Assembly: GCA_023422485.1 (NCBI GenBank)
Contig: JAGTAM010000549.1
Location: 1 to 14,053 of the forward strand
Length of the DNA stretch: 14,053 nucleotides
Direction: 5' to 3'
Source of the DNA: Pseudomonadota bacterium
GTDB taxonomy: Bacteria > Pseudomonadota > Alphaproteobacteria > Rhizobiales > Beijerinckiaceae
Position numbers and translations under genes: made by a program. This document shows positions 1-6,403 of this stretch, one piece after another. Position 1 is the stretch's first letter, and every line of letters begins with the position of its first letter. The notes under the pieces were generated by a model. The model was not told where the DNA came from and ran no database searches. It was given only the letters and a program-made list of their open reading frames with translations.

Positions 1-1
1 G

Positions 2-355
2 AACGACATTCCGCTCGATTTCGGCACGCTGGAAAAATACGGCTGCTTCATCGGCTCGGCGGCGGTCGTGGTCCTGTCCGCCCGGGACGACGTGCGCGGT
101 GCGGCGTTGAACCTGATGAAGTTATTCGAGGACGAGTCCTGCGGGCAGTGCACGCCCTGCCGCTCGGGCACGCAGAAAGCCCGCATGCTGATGGAGAACG
201 GCGTCTGGGACACCGATCTCCTCGGCGAGCTGGCGCAATGCATGCGCGACGCCTCGATCTGCGGTCTCGGCCAGGCGGCCTCGAACCCCGTCAGCTCCGT
301 GATCAAGTACTTCCCCGACCTCTTCCCGGAGCCGCGGGCCGTGGCGGCCGAGTAG
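2..355 (+). CDS. fdh1B: NAD-dependent formate dehydrogenase beta subunit, C-terminal fragment (partial at left edge)
   Basis: The frame is open from the left edge and stops at TAG 353-355, giving the last 117 residues of a NuoF-like flavoprotein subunit. What is seen: the motif CGQCTPCRSG at about residues 47-56 followed by CGLG near residue 88, which together supply the four cysteines of the N3-type [4Fe-4S] cluster of NuoF, HoxF and FdsB proteins. Known of the family: this subunit binds FMN and NAD+ and hands electrons from the formate-oxidising alpha subunit to NAD+; in Methylorubrum FDH1 it is a NuoE-NuoF fusion. The FMN/NAD part and any NuoE part lie outside the window. It is followed after 52 nt by the alpha subunit on the same strand, so the two are probably co-transcribed. 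The specific symbol rests on the partner gene and on recall; FdsB-type subunits look alike in this segment. Confidence 0.9.
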   Translation, partial: NDIPLDFGTLEKYGCFIGSAAVVVLSARDDVRGAALNLMKLFEDESCGQCTPCRSGTQKARMLMENGVWDTDLLGELAQCMRDASICGLGQAASNPVSSVIKYFPDLFPEPRAVAAE

Positions 356-396
356 GCCGACGCCCGACGATGACTCCTTACAAGATGCCAGAGCCT

Positions 397-400
397 GGAG
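397..400 (+). promoter_or_regulatory. Ribosome binding site of fdh1A
   Basis: GGAG lies 7 nt before the ATG at 408. It supports that start over the out-of-frame ATGs at 370 and 404 nearby. Confidence 0.6.
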
Positions 401-407
401 CGGATGC

Positions 408-3377
408 ATGAGCAACGGCCCCGAACAGCACGGCAACAAGGTCGAGCAGCCCGAGATCCGTGCCAATGGCCGGCAGGATGCCGGCGGCCCGGCCAATGGC
501 GCGCAACCGAGTGCCGGCGGCGCCTACTCGCAGGGCGCCAAGTCCGGCGGTCAGGCCGCGCCGGAGCCCTCGGGCCTGTTCGGCATCAAGGATCGCCCGA
601 CCGCGCCTGCGACCATCACCTTCGAGTTCGACGGCCAGCAGGTCGAGGCGCAACCCGGTGAGACGATCTGGGCGGTCGCCAAGCGGCTCGGCACCCACAT
701 CCCGCATCTCTGCCACAAGCCCGAGCCCGGTTACCGCCCGGACGGCAATTGCCGCGCCTGCATGGTCGAGATCGAGGGCGAGCGCGTGCTCGCCGCCTCG
801 TGCAAGCGCACGCCCGCCGTCGGCATGAAGGTGAAGTCCGCCACCGAGCGCGCCACCAAGGCCCGCGCCATGGTGCTCGAACTGCTCGTGGCCGACCAGC
901 CCGAGCGCGCGACCTCGCACGACCCGTCGTCGCATTTCTGGGTGCAGGCCGACTATCTCGACGTCTCCGAGAGCCGCTTCCCGGCCTCCGAGCGCTGGAC
1001 CAGCGACGTCAGCCATCCAGCGATGAGCGTCAACCTCGACGCCTGTATCCAGTGCAATCTCTGCGTCCGCGCTTGTCGCGAGGTTCAGGTCAACGACGTG
1101 ATCGGCATGGCCTACCGCTCGGCGGACGCCAAGGTCGTGTTCGACTTCGACGATCCGATGGGCGCCTCGACCTGCGTCGCCTGCGGCGAGTGCGTCCAGG
1201 CCTGCCCGACCGGCGCGCTGATGCCGTCCGCCTATCTCGACGAGAACCAGACCCGCACCGTCTATCCCGACCGCGAGGTCAAGTCGCTCTGCCCCTATTG
1301 CGGCGTCGGCTGCCAGGTCTCCTACAAGGTCAAGGACGAGCGGATCGTCTACGCCGAGGGCGTGAACGGGCCCGCTAATCAAAACCGGCTCTGCGTAAAA
1401 GGCCGCTTCGGCTTCGACTACGTCCACCACCCCCACCGCCTGACGGTGCCGCTGATCCGCCTGGAGAACGTGGCCAAGGACGCCAACGATCAGGTCGATC
1501 CGGCCAACCCCTGGACCCACTTCCGCGAGGCGACCTGGGAGGAGGCGCTCGACCGCGCCGCCGGCGGTCTCAAGCGGATCCGCGACACCGACGGGCGCAA
1601 GGCGCTAGCCGGCTTCGGCTCGGCCAAGGGCTCGAACGAGGAGGCCTACCTCTTCCAAAAGCTCGTGCGCCTCGGCTTCGGCACCAACAACGTCGACCAC
1701 TGCACGCGCCTGTGCCACGCCTCGTCGGTGGCCGCTCTCATGGAGGGCCTGAATTCGGGTGCCGTCACCGCCCCGTTCTCGGCGGCGCTCGACGCCGAGG
1801 TGATCGTCGTGATCGGTGCCAACCCGACCGTGAACCACCCGGTCGCCGCGACTTTCCTCAAGAACGCGGTGAAGCAGCGCGGCGCCAAGCTGATCATCAT
1901 GGACCCGCGGCGCCAGTCGCTGTCGCGCCACGCCTACAAGCACCTCGCGTTCCGCAACGGCACCGACGTGGCGATGCTCAACGCGATGCTCAACGTCATC
2001 GTCGAGGAAGGGCTCTACGACGAGCAGTACATCGCCGGCTACACCGAGAACTTCGAGGCGCTTAAAGAGAAGATCGTCGATTTCACGCCGGAGAAGATGG
2101 CACCGATCTGCGGCATCGACGCCGAGACCCTGCGCGAGGTCGCGCGGCTCTACGCCCGGGCCAAGTCCTCGATCATCTTCTGGGGCATGGGCGTCAGTCA
2201 GCACGTCCACGGCACCGACAACTCGCGCTGCCTGATCGCGCTCGCCCTGATCACCGGCCAGATCGGCCGTCCGGGCACGGGCCTGCACCCCCTGCGCGGC
2301 CAGAACAACGTCCAGGGCGCCTCCGACGCCGGCCTGATCCCGATGGTCTATCCGGACTATCAGTCGGTCGAAAAGGACGCGGTGCGCGAGTTGTTCGAGG
2401 AGTTCTGGGGGCAGAAGCTCGATCCGCAGAAGGGCCTGACCGTCGTCGAGATCATGCGCGCGATCCACGCGGGCGAGATCAAGGGCATGTTCGTCGAGGG
2501 TGAGAACCCGGCGATGTCCGATCCCGACCTCAACCACGCCCGGCACGCGCTGGCGATGCTCGACCACCTCGTGGTGCAGGACCTGTTCCTGACCGAGACC
2601 GCCTTCCACGCCGACGTGGTGCTGCCGGCGTCCGCCTTCGCCGAGAAGGCTGGTACCTTCACCAACACCGACCGGCGCGTGCAAATCGCCCAGCCGGTGG
2701 TCGCTCCGCCCGGCGACGCCCGCCAGGATTGGTGGATCATTCAGGAGCTGGCCAAGCGCCTCGACCTCGACTGGAACTACGGTGGCCCGGCCGACATCTT
2801 CGCCGAGATGGCCCAGGTGATGCCGTCCTTGAACAACATCACTTGGGAGCGGCTGGAGCGCGAGGGGGCGGTGACCTACCCGGTCGATGCCCCGGACCAG
2901 CCTGGCAACGAGATCATCTTCTACGCCGGCTTCCCGACCGAGAGCGGGCGCGCCAAGATCGTGCCCGCCGCGATCGTGCCGCCGGACGAGGTGCCGGACG
3001 AAGAGTTCCCGATGGTGCTCTCCACCGGCCGCGTGCTGGAGCACTGGCACACCGGCTCGATGACCCGGCGTGCGGGCGTGCTCGACGCGCTGGAGCCGGA
3101 GGCGGTGGCCTTCATGGCGCCCAAGGAGCTCTACCGCCTCGGCCTTCGTCCAGGCGGTGCGATGCGGCTGGAGACGCGCCGCGGCGCCGTCGAGCTGAAG
3201 GTGCGCTCCGACCGCGACGTGCCGGCGGGCATGATCTTCATGCCCTTCTGCTACGCGGAAGCCGCCGCCAACCTCCTGACCAACCCGGCCCTCGACCCGC
3301 TCGGCAAGATCCCCGAGTTCAAGTTCTGCGCCGCACGCGTCGCGCCGGTGGAGGCCGCACCGATGGCGGCCGAGTGA
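408..3377 (+). CDS. fdh1A: Tungsten/molybdenum-dependent NAD-linked formate dehydrogenase, alpha (catalytic) subunit
   Basis: A 989-residue catalytic subunit that oxidises formate to CO2 at a bis-pterin W or Mo centre in the cytoplasm. Seen in order: a Gly/Ala/Gln-rich, probably disordered N-terminus (1-60); a plant-type [2Fe-2S] domain with C102, C115, C118 and C132; two [4Fe-4S] ferredoxin motifs, CIQCNLCVRAC (213-223) and CVACGECVQAC (256-266); a cofactor-proximal [4Fe-4S] site, C295, C298, C302 and C329; the metal-binding domain with Cys436-His437 in TRLCHASS, so cysteine rather than selenocysteine ligates the metal; and a molybdopterin-dinucleotide-binding domain from about 868 to 975. 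Around residues 165-180, where NuoG-like proteins carry the His/Cys ligands of a further cluster, there are histidines but no cysteines. Length and architecture match Methylorubrum extorquens FDH1 alpha as I remember it. Metal choice (W versus Mo) cannot be read from the sequence. R. capsulatus-type FdsA is the nearest alternative. Confidence 0.93.
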   Translation: MSNGPEQHGNKVEQPEIRANGRQDAGGPANGAQPSAGGAYSQGAKSGGQAAPEPSGLFGIKDRPTAPATITFEFDGQQVEAQPGETIWAVAKRLGTHIPHLCHKPEPGYRPDGNCRACMVEIEGERVLAASCKRTPAVGMKVKSATERATKARAMVLELLVADQPERATSHDPSSHFWVQADYLDVSESRFPASERWTSDVSHPAMSVNLDACIQCNLCVRACREVQVNDVIGMAYRSADAKVVFDFDDPMGASTCVACGECVQACPTGALMPSAYLDENQTRTVYPDREVKSLCPYCGVGCQVSYKVKDERIVYAEGVNGPANQNRLCVKGRFGFDYVHHPHRLTVPLIRLENVAKDANDQVDPANPWTHFREATWEEALDRAAGGLKRIRDTDGRKALAGFGSAKGSNEEAYLFQKLVRLGFGTNNVDHCTRLCHASSVAALMEGLNSGAVTAPFSAALDAEVIVVIGANPTVNHPVAATFLKNAVKQRGAKLIIMDPRRQSLSRHAYKHLAFRNGTDVAMLNAMLNVIVEEGLYDEQYIAGYTENFEALKEKIVDFTPEKMAPICGIDAETLREVARLYARAKSSIIFWGMGVSQHVHGTDNSRCLIALALITGQIGRPGTGLHPLRGQNNVQGASDAGLIPMVYPDYQSVEKDAVRELFEEFWGQKLDPQKGLTVVEIMRAIHAGEIKGMFVEGENPAMSDPDLNHARHALAMLDHLVVQDLFLTETAFHADVVLPASAFAEKAGTFTNTDRRVQIAQPVVAPPGDARQDWWIIQELAKRLDLDWNYGGPADIFAEMAQVMPSLNNITWERLEREGAVTYPVDAPDQPGNEIIFYAGFPTESGRAKIVPAAIVPPDEVPDEEFPMVLSTGRVLEHWHTGSMTRRAGVLDALEPEAVAFMAPKELYRLGLRPGGAMRLETRRGAVELKVRSDRDVPAGMIFMPFCYAEAAANLLTNPALDPLGKIPEFKFCAARVAPVEAAPMAAE

Positions 3378-3391
3378 TCAGGCCCTGACGG

Positions 3392-3415
3392 AGCGGTGCG
3401 CTGAGGCGCACCGCT
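3392..3415 (+). terminator. Perfect hairpin after fdh1A, candidate terminator without T-tract
   Basis: AGCGGTGCGC (3392-3401) and GCGCACCGCT (3406-3415) form a perfect 10-bp stem with a TGAG loop, 14 nt after the fdh1A stop. No T-run follows, so it may end transcription only inefficiently, or act to stabilise the 3' end of the fdh mRNA. Low-U hairpins are common behind genes in high-GC alphaproteobacteria. Confidence 0.55.
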
Positions 3416-3417
3416 AC

Positions 3418-3861
3418 CAAGAGCGCGCGGCTGGCCTCAACGAAGACGGTGGCGCACGCGCATCGAGAAAGTGATGGTTCGACGACCAACAGTTGTCGGA
3501 CGGAGAAGATCGCACCGATCGTTAAATCGTCCCATAGTCGTGCGTCGAAGCTCTCGACGTAATCCTTCTCCCACGGCGAGCCTCGGGCAATGCAAGCTTT
3601 TCGGGCGCCGATGCCGGTGATCCGGGCCTGCATCGACGCGGCGAGGAACCCCGGACCCAATTTCGACTGGACGCTGCCCGACACAGCGACGGCCAGGGCC
3701 TGTATGGCTCAGTCGATGGGTATACGCCCCGGCTCCAGGGCTCTGTGCATGGCGCCCTCTGGCCTGCTGCCGTGCTCTCAGCATCGCCAATCGAAGGCGG
3801 CGAGACCTCCTGGCGAACTGATTCCGCGCGACGCTGCCTGCCGGGTTCTTGAGAGAAGGCT
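3418..3861. other. Gene-free region between fdh1A and the response regulator
   Basis: About 440 nt with no intact gene. The only recognisable content is the IS3-type transposase relic described separately. The remaining part, about 3664-3861, has short open frames on both strands, but none has a convincing ribosome binding site, known motif or sensible composition. No clear terminator was seen downstream of the response-regulator stop on the - strand. Confidence 0.6.
3493..3663 (-). pseudogene. IS3-family transposase (OrfB, DDE integrase core) remnant
   Basis: The - strand translation contains GPGFLAASMQ, ITGIGARKACIARG, SPWEKDY and VESFDARLWDDL. These line up with the C-terminal part of the IS3 OrfB integrase core, usually close to SDNGPEF...GARTAYIAPGSPWENGYVESFNARLRDELL...IF. 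The position of the second catalytic Asp (in DNGPEF) is occupied by Lys. The final Glu of VESF is kept, and exactly 35 residues separate the two positions, as in the D-35-E spacing of the family. Upstream the frame meets a TGA at 3709-3711, and the first catalytic Asp and OrfA are missing. Downstream, similarity stops near 3490 where GAIFSVRQ replaces the usual EIFYSLREA. No terminal inverted repeats are visible. It is a dead, decayed fragment, not an active element. I am confident of the family and less sure of the exact limits. Confidence 0.72.
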
Positions 3862-4530
3862 TCAGCGGACGGGAATTTCTCCATGCAGCCAGCCCTGGAG
3901 AATGGCGAACTGAACGATCTGAGCCCGGCTCGTCAGGCCGAGCTTCAGACAGGCCCGAGCCTTCTGGGTCTCGATGGCCTTGGGGGTCGCTCCGAGTCGG
4001 TCGGCGACTTCCTTGCTCGTGAAGCCGAAGGCGACGAATCGGAGGATGTCCTTCTCACGCTCGCTCAGGGCCGAACTCGCCGACTCATCCACGCTGGCGT
4101 GCAACAGGCGATGCGGAACGGTGCGTTCCGGGAGCGCCGGATCGAGATAGATGCCACCTTCGTGCACCGCCCGCACCGCGCTGGCGATGTTCTGAAAGGC
4201 AGACCGTTTAAGAACATAGCCGCGCGCGCCTGCCTCGAAGGATTGGTCCACGTAGACCCGGCTCTCGTAGACGCTCAGCATGATCGCTCGGGTGCGGCTG
4301 CCGGACTTGAGGAGATTGCGCACGACTGTCACGCCGTTCATCTCCGGCATGTTGATGTCGAGGACGGCAACATCCGGCTCATGCTGGACGATCGCCCGAT
4401 AGGCGGCGGCTCCCGTCTCGACGGACGCCACGACGACGATCTCGCCGGAATCGGCGATCAGGCTCTTTACCCCGTGACGGAAGACCGGATGATCGTCCGC
4501 CAGCACGACCTGGATCAGCGGGCTAGGCAT
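3862..4530 (-). CDS. NarL/FixJ-family two-component response regulator
   Basis: A 222-residue receiver plus LuxR-type DNA-binding protein, presumably phosphorylated by the kinase encoded just upstream. Receiver domain (about 6-122): acidic pair D12/D13, phospho-acceptor D58 in AVLDIN, S86 in the switch position, and K108 in GYVLKRS. The GerE/LuxR helix-turn-helix (about 152-215) has LSEREKDILRFVAFGFTSKE followed by VADRLGATPKAIETQ, typical of the family. I chose the ATG at 4530: it overlaps the kinase stop by 8 nt and has a GAGGGG ribosome site 7 nt upstream, pointing to translational coupling. A TTG at 4566 would add 12 residues ahead of the normal receiver start and has no support. The target promoters are unknown; its own operon and the neighbouring secretion locus are candidates by position only. 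Confidence 0.93.
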   Translation of the reverse strand: MPSPLIQVVLADDHPVFRHGVKSLIADSGEIVVVASVETGAAAYRAIVQHEPDVAVLDINMPEMNGVTVVRNLLKSGSRTRAIMLSVYESRVYVDQSFEAGARGYVLKRSAFQNIASAVRAVHEGGIYLDPALPERTVPHRLLHASVDESASSALSEREKDILRFVAFGFTSKEVADRLGATPKAIETQKARACLKLGLTSRAQIVQFAILQGWLHGEIPVR

Positions 4531-5815
4531 CGCCGCGCCCCTCAGGGGAGCGGTAGACTCGCGCAACGATGCTCGTGCCCTGGCCGGGGGCGGACTCGAT
4601 GTTCAAGGTTCCGTCGACCAGCGACAGTCGTTCACGCATGCCGAGCAGGCCGAGCTTGCCCTGGGAGACGAGATGGCTCGTCAAAGCCTCGTCGGCTCTG
4701 AATCCCCCGCCGTTATCGTCGATCGTCAGCGTGACCTGTAAGGCGCTGAACCGCAGCACGACCGAGACGGCGACGCCCGGCCCCGCATGCTTGGCCACAT
4801 TCGTCAGCGCCTCCTGCGCCAGGCGATAGAGCGTGACGGCCGTCTCGAGGGGAAGATCGCCTTCCTGGCCGACGATCTGGAACTCGGTCACGATCTCGGT
4901 GACCCGGTTCCATTCCTCCACCAGCGACCGCAACGCAGTGATGAGGCCGAACTCCTCAAGGGCCGCCGGCCGGAGTTCGAGGGTCACCCGCCGGAGCGAT
5001 TGTCCGATGTCCTGGGTGTGTCGCAGGAGTTGCTCCACCTCATGGAGCGCCGTCGGGCAGGACAGGCGCGAGGCGATCTTTCTCAGGCCGAAGGTCAGCG
5101 TCACGAGCTGCTGGCCGGCATGATCGTGGAGGTCGCGCGCGAGGCGCCGCCGCTCGTCCTGTCCGGCTCGATAGAGCTTGGATAGAACGGCGTCCCGCTC
5201 GGCCTCGGCGCGCTGGCGTGCCTGCGCATCCTCCTCAAGATGGGCCAGCAATCGGCTGCGCTCGGCCAGGAGCGCCTGCATCTCGATTTCACGCCGCTTC
5301 CGCTCCTGCATCACGCGCCGGGCATCGTTCAGCCGATCGGTGAGGAGGCCGAGCCGGCCTTCCAGGCCGGTGGGCGTGAGATGCAGCAGGACGAGCGGCT
5401 CTTCATTGTACGCGCGCAGGACGATGCGCGCGCCCCGGCACGGATGACGGCTGAAGCCCTCGACTCCGTCGCGGACGAACAGCGCACCGGGAACTGGATT
5501 CTCGGTCCGCGAGCACAGGTCGAGGTAGCGGCCCATCCGCTCGCGCTGCGTCTGCTCGACCGGTAGGGGAAGGCCGATAGCGAGATCCGGCACCCGGGCG
5601 AACGCGGCCGGGTTGGCATCCTCCACCAATCCGAACCGGCGCACGAGGATCAGGGGGTCCGCAACGAAGGCGAACAGCGCGGCGAAATCCGCCTCAGGCC
5701 CAGGCTCGCCGGTGATATCGCCGCCCGCCGCCGGATGGATCAGGTTCGAGGTTGATGACGATCCGGCACTCGGACGCCCCCGCGGCGATGGTCTCGGGGA
5801 GATCGACTCGTGCAT
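4523..5815 (-). CDS. Cytoplasmic sensor histidine kinase, HisKA_3 (NarX/UhpB-like) type
   Basis: A 430-residue kinase with no predicted membrane segment, so it probably senses a cytoplasmic signal or a partner protein. Seen: a proline/serine-rich N-terminus (about 1-40); a PAS-like region (about 42-150, weak call); a charged coiled coil (about 160-215); the dimerisation/phosphoacceptor domain with RRLARDLHDHAGQQL, in which His230 is the likely phosphorylated residue; and a GHKL ATPase domain with N-box AQEALTNVAKHAG (Asn339), DDNGGGF (366-372) and GLLGMRERL. The ATG at 5815 follows a purine-rich stretch but lies 122 nt inside the MetOD1 gene. A GTG at 5845 would lengthen both protein and overlap, and no convincing later start is visible in frame. 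Its stop overlaps the response-regulator start, so the two form a pair. Confidence 0.9.
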   Translation of the reverse strand: MHESISPRPSPRGRPSAGSSSTSNLIHPAAGGDITGEPGPEADFAALFAFVADPLILVRRFGLVEDANPAAFARVPDLAIGLPLPVEQTQRERMGRYLDLCSRTENPVPGALFVRDGVEGFSRHPCRGARIVLRAYNEEPLVLLHLTPTGLEGRLGLLTDRLNDARRVMQERKRREIEMQALLAERSRLLAHLEEDAQARQRAEAERDAVLSKLYRAGQDERRRLARDLHDHAGQQLVTLTFGLRKIASRLSCPTALHEVEQLLRHTQDIGQSLRRVTLELRPAALEEFGLITALRSLVEEWNRVTEIVTEFQIVGQEGDLPLETAVTLYRLAQEALTNVAKHAGPGVAVSVVLRFSALQVTLTIDDNGGGFRADEALTSHLVSQGKLGLLGMRERLSLVDGTLNIESAPGQGTSIVARVYRSPEGRGDA

Positions 5816-6281
5816 ATCCCTGACTCTCCGCGGCCAGATGCCCACACACGTTCGCCGTCAGCATGCACAGCGAAGGACATTTCTTCGCCAACTCTCCGAA
5901 CGGGCAGCGCTTGTTGCCGAGAACGATGCGCTGCTCCGATTCCTCTACGACGTAGAAGTCGCTGCCGATCCGCCGCTTCATGTCGAGCAGGGCGTCGATC
6001 ATGCCCTTCCGATCGAGTTGGCTCGCGCCGTTCGACGCAAGGTATGCCGTCTGAATTTTCTCTCCGACGGCGAGCCCGACCAAACTGATGAAGCCTCCCG
6101 CCTCGCTGGATCCGACCGTCTCCTCGAACAGGGACCCCATGGTCGTCACCACGAGATCCATGAATATTTCACGATCCAAAGGGATCGGTGAACTGCCGAA
6201 ATCACCGCGTGAAGCCGTCACTACCTGTTCCACTGCCGCCTCCCAAGCAGCGCCACGTTCGATAGATATCACGGCTCGCAT
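5694..6281 (-). CDS. Methanogen output domain 1 (MetOD1)-like protein, putative sensory partner of the kinase
   Basis: A 195-residue soluble protein. Residues about 41-180 resemble the MetOD1 domain as annotated in Methylobacterium proteins: GFISLVGLAVGEKI, then SDFYVVEES, then NKRCPFGELAKKCPSLC, then NVCGHLAAESQGYARVDL and ECRIVINLEP. Five cysteines (C126, C135, C139, C146, C172) sit in the conserved part, with C126/C135/C139/C146 closely grouped, which would suit metal or cofactor binding or redox sensing; that role is inference. MetOD1 was defined as an output/sensory domain and no biochemical function is settled to my knowledge. The ATG at 6281 has only a weak ribosome site. The arginine-rich tail after about residue 181 lies beyond the conserved domain and is encoded in the stretch shared with the kinase gene. 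First gene of the operon with kinase and regulator. Confidence 0.72.
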   Translation of the reverse strand: MRAVISIERGAAWEAAVEQVVTASRGDFGSSPIPLDREIFMDLVVTTMGSLFEETVGSSEAGGFISLVGLAVGEKIQTAYLASNGASQLDRKGMIDALLDMKRRIGSDFYVVEESEQRIVLGNKRCPFGELAKKCPSLCMLTANVCGHLAAESQGYARVDLPETIAAGASECRIVINLEPDPSGGGRRYHRRAWA

Positions 6282-6403
6282 ATGAGCATCAATAGTTCGT
6301 ACTATGCCTTGGTTACTAAGCGTGGAAATTTAGGAGTATCCGGCCAAGCTACAGAGTGCCGAGGGTTTGCGGGTGAAATCGTGATTTTGAGTTGAAATCG
6401 GAC
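6282..6403 (-). promoter_or_regulatory. Probable promoter/leader region of the MetOD1-kinase-regulator operon
   Basis: The 122 nt between the end of the HlyD-like gene and the MetOD1 start are clearly more AT-rich than their surroundings. They contain the dyad ATAGT-N4-ACTAT at 6292-6305, ten nt before the ATG, and a direct repeat TGAAATCG at 6374-6381 and 6393-6400. I could not assign convincing -35 and -10 boxes. No hairpin typical of a terminator for the upstream secretion operon is visible, so read-through into the sensory operon is possible. Confidence 0.4.
6292..6305. repeat. AT-rich inverted repeat upstream of the MetOD1 gene
   Basis: ATAGT (6292-6296) and ACTAT (6301-6305) are separated by TCGT. 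It could be an operator half-site pair or a small leader hairpin near the ribosome site. The arms are only 5 bp, so chance occurrence is not excluded. Confidence 0.3.

Noticed and set aside
378..3050. Long - strand open frames opposite fdh1A (378-1520 and 1605-3050)
   Set aside because: Their translations are Arg/Gly/Ala/Val/His-rich with no motifs and lie wholly within a well-supported gene on the other strand.
3590..3913. A possible 107-residue + strand protein in the gap after fdh1A
   Set aside because: It runs into the response-regulator gene, has no recognisable ribosome site or domain, and overlaps the transposase relic on the opposite strand.
4531..4566. TTG start at 4566 for the response regulator
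   Set aside because: It would put 12 extra residues ahead of a normal receiver domain; ATG 4530 has a good ribosome site and the expected overlap with the kinase stop.
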